Positions 33,624 through 41,845 of a DNA stretch of 64,000 nucleotides are shown piece by piece. Every line of letters begins with the position of its first letter. Position 1 is the first letter of the stretch. The DNA is from Thermococcus sp. 21S9. Its GTDB lineage: Archaea > Methanobacteriota_B > Thermococci > Thermococcales > Thermococcaceae. A program made the translations under genes and the position numbers. Below the pieces are notes generated by a model that searched no databases, had not been told where the DNA came from, and saw only the letters and a program-made list of their open reading frames with translations. Where the stretch lies: positions 1 through 64,000 of the forward strand of contig NZ_SNUS01000001.1 in NCBI RefSeq assembly GCF_012027635.1, given 5' to 3'.

Positions 33624-33794
33624 GTGGAGACTGTTGATTTGAAGGTTCCGAAAGAGCTTGAGAGGAAGGTTCGCCTGTACCTCCAGGAACTTGAAAAGAG
33701 GCGGGAGATTCTGAAAAAGACGGCAGGAATTCTGAAAACCCCAAAGCCAGCCAAGGAGCTCAAGGTGGAGCTGTATGAAGAGCTTTATGGTTGA
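33624..33794 (+). CDS. vapB: Small antitoxin upstream of VapC
   Basis: 56 residues starting at GTG 33624, with GGTGGG four bases upstream. The sequence begins VETVDLKVPKELE, a beta strand and helix, followed by a basic helix (EKRREILKKTAGILK) and an acidic tail ending EELYG. This is the size and charge pattern of VapB antitoxins whose tail caps the toxin. It overlaps vapC by 20 bases in another frame, so translation is coupled. The family of the DNA-binding part is not clear. Confidence 0.75.
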   Translation: METVDLKVPKELERKVRLYLQELEKRREILKKTAGILKTPKPAKELKVELYEELYG

Positions 33795-34239
33795 CTCGAC
33801 GATTCTCGTAGAGCACCTGAAGGGAAACCCAGAGGCAACAGAAATACTCGAAGCGATTGTTGAGGAGAACGTGGCTGGATACATCAACGAAACTGTAGCG
33901 TCTGAAGTCATTTTTATCTACCTAAAGTTCACAACGGGCAGGAGTTTTAGAACGCTAAAGAAAAGGCCAGAACTCGTTAAAGCAGTTAGAAAAGAGCCAG
34001 TTTATGAGCTTCTCTCGCTGTTTCGGTTCCTCGAAACTAACGAGTTTATCTTCAACATATCAAAAGAGCTCATTGAGAAGTATGGCCTTTTGCCCAACGA
34101 CGCCCTTATCGGTGCAACAGCGCTCTTCTACAAACTTGACGGGATAATAACCCTTGATGAGGATTTCACGGAGCTTGGCCGAAAAGAGAACCTCCACATC
34201 GTATCCTCGAAAGAGGAACTTTTGGGTCTCTTAGGTTAG
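33775..34239 (+). CDS. vapC: PIN-domain toxin VapC
   Basis: 154 residues. Acidic residues of the PIN active site are seen in FMVDSTILVEHLKG, TVASEVIF, LLPNDALIGATA and ITLDEDFTELG. Predicted site-specific RNase, blocked by the 56-residue protein encoded just upstream. No AbrB-type partner here, unlike the other three VapBC modules of this window. Confidence 0.9.
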   Translation: MKSFMVDSTILVEHLKGNPEATEILEAIVEENVAGYINETVASEVIFIYLKFTTGRSFRTLKKRPELVKAVRKEPVYELLSLFRFLETNEFIFNISKELIEKYGLLPNDALIGATALFYKLDGIITLDEDFTELGRKENLHIVSSKEELLGLLG

Positions 34240-34369
34240 CGCAGAAGCCATTCGGGAGTGTGCCAAATAATAGTCGTGGACTACATACAGTACAGCCCTT
34301 TATGAACCCTTATACCCCACGCCGTTCAAAAAGTAAGAGACTATTAGCAGACAAAAGGAGAAAAGGGAT

Positions 34370-35737
34370 TCAATCCTGACAGCACTTCTCCTTCATGCTC
34401 GCGGGCAGAATCTCCTTGAAGCCCGTGTACTTCCAGAGGGCCTTCGGGAGCTTTACAACGCCTTCCTCCGTCTGGTGGTTCTCGAGTATAGCGACGATTG
34501 CCCTCGAAGTCGCTATCGCCGTCGAGTTGAGCGTGTGGACGAACTTCGGCTTCTCGTGGGTCTTGTCGCGGAAGCGTATGTTAAGCCTCCTCGCCTGCCA
34601 GTCGGTACAGTTGCTCGCCGAAACGACCTCCCTGAACTTGCCCTGGCCCGCCATCCAGGCCTCGATGTCGTACTTCTTAGCTGCAACGTAACCCAAATCG
34701 CCGGTACAGATGTTGACGACGCGGTAGGGAATCTCAAGCTCCTGGAATATCTCCTCGGCGTTGGCTATGAGCTTCTCGTGCCACTCCCAGCTCTCCTCGG
34801 GCCTCGAATAGACGAACTGCTCGACCTTGTGGAACTGGTGCACCCTGAAGATTCCCTTGGTGTCTTTTCCAGCCGTTCCGGCCTCTTTCCTGAAGCACGG
34901 TGAAACGCCGACGTAGAGGATGGGCAAATCTTTTCCGTCGAGGATTTCGTTGGCATGCATTCCGGCGAGCGGGTGCTCTGCCGTCGGAATCAGGTAGAGG
35001 TCCTCGCCCTCAACTTTGTAGATAACGTCCTCGAAGTCCTCGAAGGTGGTGGCACCTTCCTCGACGAAGCGACGCACCATGTAGGGCGGAACGACGGGGG
35101 TGAAACCTTTCTCGATGAGCTTGTCGAGGGCGAAGCGGATTAAAGCCAAATCCAGTATTACCAGCTCGTTGAGGAGGTAGTAGAAGCGCGAACCGCTCAC
35201 CTTCGCGGCCCTTTCAAGGTCCGCACCGCGGAGGAGCTCAAGCATGTCAACGTGGAGCCTCGGCCTCCAGCTCAAAACCTCGTACTCCATCTTTCCGAGG
35301 CTCTGCTCCTTGAAGGTCTCAAGGAAGCCCTCCCAGACCTTGGCCTTGCCCCAGAACCTTATTGGCACGTTGTCCTCGTCGCTTTCACCGACGGGAACGC
35401 TCTCATGGGTGATGTTGGGCAGGCGCCAGAGGTAGTAGTCTATTTTCTTTCTCAGCTCTTCAACTTCCTTCTCAAGCTCCTCAATCTGCTTCACTATCTC
35501 GTTGCTCCTCGCGAGGAGGTCGTCTATCGGCTCTCCAGCCTTCTTGCGCTTGCCTATCTGTATGGCAAGCTGGTTGCGCTCCTTTCTGAGCTGGTTAATT
35601 TTCTTCAGGTTCTCGCGCCACTTCCTGTCGAGTTCAAGGATTTCGTCAATCCATTTGACCTTCTCGGTTTCGCCCCTCTTGATGAGGTCCTTTTTGACGA
35701 CCTCGGGCTTTTCGCGGATGAGCTTTATGTCGAGCAT
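34370..35737 (-). CDS. serS: Seryl-tRNA synthetase
   Basis: 455 residues, class II synthetase. An N-terminal coiled-coil arm (about 25-110, rich in Lys and Glu) binds the long variable arm of tRNA-Ser. The catalytic domain has TAEHPLAGMHANEIL, motif 2 CFRKEAGTAGKDT and motif 3 LNSTAIATSRAIVAILEN. This is the common, not the methanogen-type, SerRS. ATG 35737 follows AGGTG. It ends with an unusual Cys-Cys-Gln-Asp tail. Attaches serine, also for selenocysteine-type substrates if present. Confidence 0.97.
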   Translation of the reverse strand: MLDIKLIREKPEVVKKDLIKRGETEKVKWIDEILELDRKWRENLKKINQLRKERNQLAIQIGKRKKAGEPIDDLLARSNEIVKQIEELEKEVEELRKKIDYYLWRLPNITHESVPVGESDEDNVPIRFWGKAKVWEGFLETFKEQSLGKMEYEVLSWRPRLHVDMLELLRGADLERAAKVSGSRFYYLLNELVILDLALIRFALDKLIEKGFTPVVPPYMVRRFVEEGATTFEDFEDVIYKVEGEDLYLIPTAEHPLAGMHANEILDGKDLPILYVGVSPCFRKEAGTAGKDTKGIFRVHQFHKVEQFVYSRPEESWEWHEKLIANAEEIFQELEIPYRVVNICTGDLGYVAAKKYDIEAWMAGQGKFREVVSASNCTDWQARRLNIRFRDKTHEKPKFVHTLNSTAIATSRAIVAILENHQTEEGVVKLPKALWKYTGFKEILPASMKEKCCQD

Positions 35738-35810
35738 AGCCAACACCTAACCAAAGAACGGGGAGGCCTTTAAAAAAGGTTTCCTAAGCTACACAACCAC
35801 CTACACAAAA

Positions 35811-35854
35811 GCGCTATAAGAGCGCGCGCCGAAGTCCTCGGAGGGGCCGGCGCG
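35811..35854 (+). promoter_or_regulatory. Nested GC-rich dyads over the TATA box and ribosome site of the AAA gene
   Basis: GCGCT-ATAAG-AGCGC (35811-35825) is a perfect dyad centred on the TATA box CTATAAG. Directly downstream CGCGCCG (35825-35831) is complementary to CGGCGCG (35848-35854), which ends at the base before the ATG. The loop between contains the GGAGGGG ribosome site. Confidence 0.55.
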
Positions 35855-36940
35855 ATGAAGGTGGCTTACTCGTCGCTTCTCCACAGGTACGAGCGCCTCT
35901 ACGAGAGGGCCCTTGAGGAGGGCAACGCGGGAAAGGCGCGTTTCTTCGCCCTCCAGTGCGCCGGCCTCTTGAGAAAGCTCGCATCCGAGGAGTTGCAGTT
36001 CTCGCACTACTACCTCAAGCTGGCCGAGGACTGGGAGAAGAAGGCAGAGAACGTCGAGGTTGATGTTAAAAAGCGCTCGAACGGTGTGGAGAGGCTAATC
36101 ACTACCTCCAACGTAACCTGGGAGGACGTCGGCGGGCTGAAAGAAGCCAAAAAGCTCCTCGCCCAGGCCGTCGGAATGACTATGGCGAAGGTTCCAGGAG
36201 GCTTCAAGCCCTGGAGGGGAGTTTTACTCTTCGGCCCACCGGGGACGGGAAAGACGCTCCTTGCAAAGGCCCTCGCCGGCAGTATGAAGGCCACCTTCAT
36301 AGGCGTCAAGGTCAGCGACGTCCTCAGCAAGTACTTCGGAGAGTCGAGCAAGATAGCGTCGTCAATCTACGCCCTCGCGAGGCAGAAGGCTCCAAGCGTC
36401 GTTTTCATAGACGAGTTCGATGCACTCGCAATGAAGCGCTCCTCAATGGAGGACGCCGGGCGGAGGCTCCTGGGAACAATTTTGGCCGAGATGGACGGCT
36501 TTCAGGACTCAGGGGGAGTAATCACGCTCGCCTCGACCAACGCACCCTGGGACCTCGACGAGGCCATGCTCTCCCGCTTCCCGCTCAGGATTTACGTGCC
36601 ACTGCCGGATGAGGAAGGCGCGCGAGAAATCTTTGCAATTCACCTGAGGGGGCTTCCTCTTCGGGTAACGCTGGAATCCCTGGCGAGAGTGGCGGTGAAA
36701 AAGCTCTACTCGGGAAGGGAGATAGCGAACGCCTGCACCTTCGCGGTTCTCCACATGCTGGAGGAAATGAACCCCGAACTGAGCGACCCCCTAAAGGTGG
36801 GCTCGATAGCGGGAAAGGAACTCACGATAAGGCCTCTTGAGGCCAAGGACTTCCGCTACGCCTTCAAAAGGGTCAAGAGCCCCGTCAAGAGGGAACTGCT
36901 GAAGAAATACGAAAGGTGGGCAAAGGAGTACGGCGTTTAG
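35855..36940 (+). CDS. Vps4-like AAA ATPase with MIT-like N-terminus
   Basis: 361 residues. Residues 1-65 form helices (YERLYERALEEGNAGKARF) like the MIT domain of Vps4/CdvC. A single AAA cassette follows: VTWEDVGGLKEAK, Walker [10 protein letters not shown], Walker B VVFIDEFDAL, sensor 1 ASTN and AMLSRFPLRIYVPLPDEE, whose RIYVPLPD wording is Vps4/katanin-like, not CDC48-like. It also keeps the GRE-type helix LYSGREIANACTFAVL. No ESCRT-III homologue is nearby, and the role is unknown. Overlaps the converging moeA gene by four bases. Confidence 0.85.
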   Translation: MKVAYSSLLHRYERLYERALEEGNAGKARFFALQCAGLLRKLASEELQFSHYYLKLAEDWEKKAENVEVDVKKRSNGVERLITTSNVTWEDVGGLKEAKKLLAQAVGMTMAKVPGGFKPWRGVLLFGPPGTGKTLLAKALAGSMKATFIGVKVSDVLSKYFGESSKIASSIYALARQKAPSVVFIDEFDALAMKRSSMEDAGRRLLGTILAEMDGFQDSGGVITLASTNAPWDLDEAMLSRFPLRIYVPLPDEEGAREIFAIHLRGLPLRVTLESLARVAVKKLYSGREIANACTFAVLHMLEEMNPELSDPLKVGSIAGKELTIRPLEAKDFRYAFKRVKSPVKRELLKKYERWAKEYGV

Positions 36941-38139
36941 CCGAAGAAGGTAACCTCAACCTCTTCCCCGGCCTCAAGTATCTCCACGTTCTCAGGAACC
37001 TCGATGAAGCCGTCCGCATCAATGAAGCTCGTGACGGCACCGCTCCCCTTGAGTATCGGAACGGCTTTCTCGCCCTCAATCCTCACCGGGAGGAACTGCC
37101 TCCTGCCCTTCACCGAGAAGACCTTGTGGGCGAGCCTCTTTTTCACCTTCCTGACCTCGCTCTCCCTTCCGATGAGCCTTCTCAGGAGCGGGGCGACGAG
37201 CAGGGTGAAGTTCGTCAGACAGCTCGTCGGGTAGCCGGGGAGGCCGAAGACGGGTTTTCCGTCTATCAGGCCGATTATCGTCGGTTTTCCAGGCTGAATC
37301 GCTATGCCGTGTATCTTAACCTCGCCGAGTTCCTCAATTATCGAGCTGGTCAAATCCCTTATCCCACCGCTCGCACCACCGCTGAGGATTACGATGTCAC
37401 AGCACTCAACGCCCTTCTCTATCAGGGCCTTCAGGCTCTCGCGGTCGTCCTTCGCTATGCCGAGGAAAACCGCTTCACCTCCAAGTTCCCTGACGGCATC
37501 GGCTATGGCCCTCCCGTTGATGTCGTAAATCTGGCCCGGTTTCAACTCCTCGCCCGGAAGAACGAGCTCGTTCCCGGTGCTTATGACAGCAACCTTCGGT
37601 TTCCTGAAGACCGGAACCTCGGCAAATCCAACGGCAGAGAGCAGGGCGGTCTCCTTGAAGCCGAGCCTCGTGCCTTTCTTGAGGAGGAGTTTGCCCTTGG
37701 GTATGTCTGCCCCCGCCTTCATGACGCCCAGCCCTGGGTAGGCGGGCTTGTAGATGATTACCTCGTCGCCGTCCCGGTCAACGTCCTCGAACTGTATCAC
37801 AGCATCGGCGCCCTTTGGTAGGGGCGCTCCGGTGGAGATGTAGACGCTCTCGCCGGGCTTCAGCTCGAAGTCTGGAGAGTCACCCGCGTTCACCTCGCCG
37901 ATTACCTTGAGCCTGACGGGCTCGCTCTCGCTCGCCATGAAGGTGTCCTCCGCTCTAACCGCGTAGCCGTCAACGGTGGCCCTGTCAAAGGGTGGCACGT
38001 TTATCGGCGAAACGATATCTTCTGCAAGAACCCTGCCGAGGGCCTCGCCCAGAGGAACCCTCTCGACCTCAGGCTCGAGCGGAAAGGAGTCTATGACCTC
38101 AAGGGCCTTTTCAAGGGGCACAACCTTCAGGAACGCCAT
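36937..38139 (-). CDS. moeA: Molybdopterin molybdenumtransferase MoeA
   Basis: 400 residues. MoeA inserts molybdate or tungstate into adenylylated molybdopterin. PFDRATVDGYAVRAED near residue 50, the GRAIADAVRELG helix, LSGGASGGIRDLTSSII and GLPGYPTSCL are conserved family segments. In Thermococcales the product serves the tungsten-dependent aldehyde oxidoreductases. The start follows CCGGTGATATA. Other genes of cofactor synthesis are not in the window. Confidence 0.95.
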   Translation of the reverse strand: MAFLKVVPLEKALEVIDSFPLEPEVERVPLGEALGRVLAEDIVSPINVPPFDRATVDGYAVRAEDTFMASESEPVRLKVIGEVNAGDSPDFELKPGESVYISTGAPLPKGADAVIQFEDVDRDGDEVIIYKPAYPGLGVMKAGADIPKGKLLLKKGTRLGFKETALLSAVGFAEVPVFRKPKVAVISTGNELVLPGEELKPGQIYDINGRAIADAVRELGGEAVFLGIAKDDRESLKALIEKGVECCDIVILSGGASGGIRDLTSSIIEELGEVKIHGIAIQPGKPTIIGLIDGKPVFGLPGYPTSCLTNFTLLVAPLLRRLIGRESEVRKVKKRLAHKVFSVKGRRQFLPVRIEGEKAVPILKGSGAVTSFIDADGFIEVPENVEILEAGEEVEVTFFG

Positions 38140-38217
38140 TATATCACCGGGAGAAAAGAAAACGCTGACGTATAAATGGGTTGCGTAAGCGGGAGTGTTT
38201 AACGGGAAAAGAAAAAC

Positions 38218-38358
38218 TCACCACTCGTCCTCATCTTCCCAGTCTTCGTCCTCCCACTCTTCCTCCCAGTCCTCGTCCTCCCACTCCTCCAGCTCGAACT
38301 CCTCGTCGAGGAACTCCTCTTCCTCATCCACCACTTTCTTCTTCTTGGGTGGGTCCAT
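38218..38358 (-). CDS. 46-residue acidic Trp/Glu/Asp repeat protein
   Basis: Short protein on the minus strand, MDPPKKKKVV followed by a tail with E/D in about two of three positions and Trp in a repeating W-E-(D/E)-(E/D) pattern, ending DEDEW. GGGGAGA lies just before the ATG and a TATA box (TTTATAG on the minus strand near 38390) fits a start about 8 bases upstream. No globular fold is likely. Net charge is strongly negative; such tails in archaea bind basic proteins or nucleosome-like surfaces. The plus-strand Ser-rich frames here are its antisense shadows. Confidence 0.65.
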   Translation of the reverse strand: MDPPKKKKVVDEEEEFLDEEFELEEWEDEDWEEEWEDEDWEDEDEW

Positions 38359-38481
38359 ACTCTCCCCTCGCCTGGAATTTGGTTCAATGGCCTATAAACT
38401 TTATTCCAAAAATTTAAAAGGTTCGGATGCTCCCGAGGGCACTTCGAAAAAGGTTTATATCCTCCGGGAGAAGTGAGAACC

Positions 38482-39237
38482 ATGAGGGTTGCGATTGTCA
38501 CAGGGGACGCGAGGGTTTACTACACCGCCACGAAGGTCCTGAGGGAGTACCATATCCCCTTCCTGAGCCTGCGCGTTGGCGAGAGGATTCCCTACGATGT
38601 TGAGGTCGTCCTGACGGGTGAGAGAGACAAGGTGGATTTCCCCGTCAAGGTCATCGTTCACGATGAGAACTTTATAGATGAGCTCCTCGCGAAGCTCGAA
38701 GGCAGGGAGAGGTTTAAGAACGTCTTCATCGCAATAGACCCCGGAGCGAGACCGGGTTTGAGCGTCGTGGCGGATGGAAGGGTTATAGAGGTTCACCGCC
38801 TCGGAAGCCCGAGGGACGTTGAAATCGTTGTTGACCTGCTTGAGAAGTATCCCGGTGCGAGAATAAAAATCGGCCACGGCGCTAAAAGACACAGGACGAT
38901 GACCCTAAAAGCCCTCGGCGAGATGCTCGGCTACGATTACCCTATAATCGTCGTCAACGAGTTCAGAACGACGCCAAAAGTCGGCGGAATCGAAAGCTCT
39001 TCGGTCGTCGATATAGTTGCCTCAATCAACATCGGCCTGAGGGGCGGAAGGGAGACGACAATAGGGGAGCTCCTCGAGGTAAAAGAACCCACGAAAAGGG
39101 AAATCGAGGACATTAAAAGGAGGAGTAGAGAGCTGAGCGGTAACATAACAATTCCCTCAAGCCTCGCGAGGGAGGTTGCCCTTGGGAACCTGACCCTTGA
39201 GGAGGCGATTGAGCTTCACAGGAGGCGTTCAAGATGA
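38482..39237 (+). CDS. Conserved archaeal protein with RuvC/RNase H-like DPG motif
   Basis: 251 residues. The middle, [23 protein letters not shown], has the DPG-x3-G-x-(A/S)-V pattern of the RuvC/YqgF branch of the RNase H fold, [13 protein letters not shown] follows, and an Asp in [14 protein letters not shown] near residue 175 could be the C-terminal acid. This is an inference from pattern; I do not know an assigned role. TATA TTTATAT (38454-38460) is about 25 bases upstream of ATG 38482, so leaderless. It overlaps the CDC48 gene by four bases, so the two proteins are made together. Confidence 0.75.
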   Translation: MRVAIVTGDARVYYTATKVLREYHIPFLSLRVGERIPYDVEVVLTGERDKVDFPVKVIVHDENFIDELLAKLEGRERFKNVFIAIDPGARPGLSVVADGRVIEVHRLGSPRDVEIVVDLLEKYPGARIKIGHGAKRHRTMTLKALGEMLGYDYPIIVVNEFRTTPKVGGIESSSVVDIVASINIGLRGGRETTIGELLEVKEPTKREIEDIKRRSRELSGNITIPSSLAREVALGNLTLEEAIELHRRRSR

Positions 39238-41747
39238 TATTCGGAAAGGAACCGGAGAAAGTTGATGAGGTTAAGCTCCGGGTTGCCGAGGCCCTGAAGA
39301 GGGACGTCGGCAGGGGCATAGTTCGCTTTGACAGGAAGTATCAGAAACAGCTTGACGTCGAGCCAGGTGACATCGTTGAGCTGGTCGGCGAGAAGACGAC
39401 AGCGGCGATAGTGGCGAATCCGCACCCGGACGACAGGGGACTCGACATAATCAGGATGGACGGTTACATCAGAAGGAATGCCGGCGTGAGCATAGGCGAC
39501 TACGTGACGGTGAGAAGAGCTGAGGTGCAGGAAGCGAAGAAAGTAGTGCTTGCACCGGCCCAGAAGGGGGTTTTCATCCAGATTCCAGGGGATTTGGTCA
39601 AACAGAACCTCCTCGGCAGGCCCGTCGTCAAGGGTGACCTCCTCGTCGCGAGCAACAGGAGCGAGACCTACTACGGCGGTTCTCCCTTTGACGACCTACT
39701 GCGCGGTATATTTGAGGCGATGCCACTCGGCTTCGGCGAACTTAAGTTCGTTGTGGTCAGCACCGTCCCAAAGGGAATCGTCCAGATAACCTACAACACC
39801 GAAGTGGAGGTTCTCCCCCAGGCCGTTGAGGTCCGCGAGGAGAGCATTCCTGAGGTCACCTATGAGGACATCGGTGGCCTGAGCGACGCGATTCAGAAGA
39901 TTCGCGAGATGGTCGAGCTTCCGCTCAAACACCCGGAGCTCTTCGAGCGTCTTGGCATAGAACCGCCGAAGGGGGTCCTCCTCTACGGCCCGCCAGGAAC
40001 CGGTAAGACCCTACTCGCCAAGGCCGTCGCCAACGAGGCAAACGCCCACTTCATAGCTATCAATGGGCCGGAGATAATGAGCAAGTTCTACGGCGAGAGC
40101 GAGGAGAGGTTGAGGGAGATTTTCAAGGAGGCCGAAGAAAACGCTCCGAGCATAATCTTCATCGATGAGATTGACGCGATAGCACCGAAGAGGGAGGAGG
40201 TTGTTGGGGAGGTAGAGAAGAGGGTTGTTTCCCAGTTGCTGACGCTGATGGACGGTCTGAAGAGCAGGGGCAAGGTAATCGTCATCGCAGCAACCAACAG
40301 GCCGGACGCGATTGACCCCGCACTGAGGAGACCCGGGCGCTTCGACAGGGAAATAGAGGTTGGCGTCCCGGACAAGCAGGGCAGAAAGGAGATACTCCAG
40401 ATACACACCAGAGGAATGCCCCTTGAGCCGGACTACGACAAGGCCACTGTCCTCAGGATTCTACGGGAGATGAAATCCAAGGCGTCCTTTGATGGAAAGA
40501 AGCTCGAGTCTCTGATTCGCAGGGTTGAGGATGCAAAGGATGAAAGAGAGGTCAAGGAGGCCCTCAAGAGCGAGGGTGAAGTCTACGCTGAAGTGCGGAG
40601 CAGACTCATCGACAAGATGCTCGAGGAGATTGCCGACAAGACCCACGGGTTCGTTGGAGCGGACCTCGCGGCGTTGGCCAGAGAAGCCGCGATGGTCGTC
40701 CTGAGGAGACTGATAAACGAGGGCAAGATAAGTCCCGAGCAGGAGAAGATACCGCCGGAGGTCCTTCAGGAGCTCCGCGTCAGGAAGGAGGACTTCTACG
40801 AGGCCCTCAAGATGGTCGAGCCGTCGGCACTCAGGGAGGTTCTCATAGAGGTTCCCAACGTCCGCTGGGACGACATTGGAGGTCTCGAAGACGTTAAGCA
40901 GGAGCTCAGGGAGGCAGTAGAATGGCCCCTCAAGTACCCGAAGGCGTTCGAAAGACTTGGCATAACCCCCCCAAGGGGCATACTCCTCTACGGCCCGCCT
41001 GGAACTGGTAAAACGCTACTCGCCAAGGCAGTAGCGAACGAGAGCGAGGCCAACTTCATCGGAATCCGCGGGCCGGAAGTTCTGAGCAAGTGGGTCGGCG
41101 AGAGCGAGAAGAGAATAAGGGAGATATTCAGGAAGGCCCGCCAGGCGGCTCCAACGGTGATATTCATCGACGAGATTGACGCGATAGCGCCCGCGAGAGG
41201 TGCCGAAGGCGACCGCGTTACGGACAGGCTCATCAACCAGCTGTTAACTGAGATGGACGGCATAGAGAGGAACAGTGGCGTCGTTGTTATAGCGGCAACG
41301 AACAGGCCCGACATACTCGACCCAGCCCTGCTGAGGCCCGGACGCTTCGACAGGCTCGTGCTCGTTCCAGCGCCCGACGAAAAGGCCAGGCTGGAGATAC
41401 TGAAGGTTCACACGAGGCGCGTTCCGCTCGCGAAGGACGTCAACCTTGCCGAGCTCGCCAAGAAGACCGAAGGTTACTCCGGAGCTGACATTGAAGCCCT
41501 TGTCAGGGAAGCGGCGCTCATAGCGATGCGCAGGGTCATGCGCGAACTGCCGAGCGAGCTCGTTGAGAGCGAGAGCGAGGAGTTCCTCGAGAAGCTCAAG
41601 GTCTCGAGGAGGGACTTCGAGGAGGCCATGAAGAAGGTCAAGCCCAGCATAACACCCTACATGATTGATTACTACAAGAACTTCGAGGAGGGCAGAAAGA
41701 GGAAGCCCGAGAGGGAGCGCGGGGGTGTGGACTACTATACGTTCTGA
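39234..41747 (+). CDS. CDC48/p97 (VAT) AAA ATPase
   Basis: 837 residues. N-terminal double-psi barrel domain (1-190) for substrate binding, then D1 (Walker A GPPGTGKT near 246, [16 protein letters not shown]) and D2 (GPPGTGKT again near 585, [14 protein letters not shown]), each with an arginine-finger RRPGRFDR or LRPGRFDR. It is the hexameric unfoldase that extracts and hands proteins to the proteasome. An insertion-rich segment (about 410-450) lies between D1 and its C-terminal helical part. No intein. The start overlaps the preceding RuvC-like gene. The C-terminus ends DYYTF. Confidence 0.97.
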   Translation: MIFGKEPEKVDEVKLRVAEALKRDVGRGIVRFDRKYQKQLDVEPGDIVELVGEKTTAAIVANPHPDDRGLDIIRMDGYIRRNAGVSIGDYVTVRRAEVQEAKKVVLAPAQKGVFIQIPGDLVKQNLLGRPVVKGDLLVASNRSETYYGGSPFDDLLRGIFEAMPLGFGELKFVVVSTVPKGIVQITYNTEVEVLPQAVEVREESIPEVTYEDIGGLSDAIQKIREMVELPLKHPELFERLGIEPPKGVLLYGPPGTGKTLLAKAVANEANAHFIAINGPEIMSKFYGESEERLREIFKEAEENAPSIIFIDEIDAIAPKREEVVGEVEKRVVSQLLTLMDGLKSRGKVIVIAATNRPDAIDPALRRPGRFDREIEVGVPDKQGRKEILQIHTRGMPLEPDYDKATVLRILREMKSKASFDGKKLESLIRRVEDAKDEREVKEALKSEGEVYAEVRSRLIDKMLEEIADKTHGFVGADLAALAREAAMVVLRRLINEGKISPEQEKIPPEVLQELRVRKEDFYEALKMVEPSALREVLIEVPNVRWDDIGGLEDVKQELREAVEWPLKYPKAFERLGITPPRGILLYGPPGTGKTLLAKAVANESEANFIGIRGPEVLSKWVGESEKRIREIFRKARQAAPTVIFIDEIDAIAPARGAEGDRVTDRLINQLLTEMDGIERNSGVVVIAATNRPDILDPALLRPGRFDRLVLVPAPDEKARLEILKVHTRRVPLAKDVNLAELAKKTEGYSGADIEALVREAALIAMRRVMRELPSELVESESEEFLEKLKVSRRDFEEAMKKVKPSITPYMIDYYKNFEEGRKRKPERERGGVDYYTF

Positions 41748-41845
41748 GTATCTCAGCTAAATGTTTTTACTTATTATAATTTTTGCAGGATTCCTTTGGA
41801 TTAAAAAAGGTTAACGATTTAAGCAAATCTCAACAAATAACAATG

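Noticed and set aside
34240-34369. Possible small RNA gene between vapC and serS
   Set aside because: No box motif, stem or promoter was convincing in these 130 bases.
38181-38501. Plus-strand Ser/Pro-rich frames and a long minus-strand Arg-rich frame
   Set aside because: All are other frames of the 46-residue acidic gene; only that frame has a ribosome site and a TATA box in the right place.
39234-41747. Intein in CDC48 or in other conserved ATPases
   Set aside because: All motifs are uninterrupted and lengths are normal; the same is true for PINA, FtsY and ArsA.
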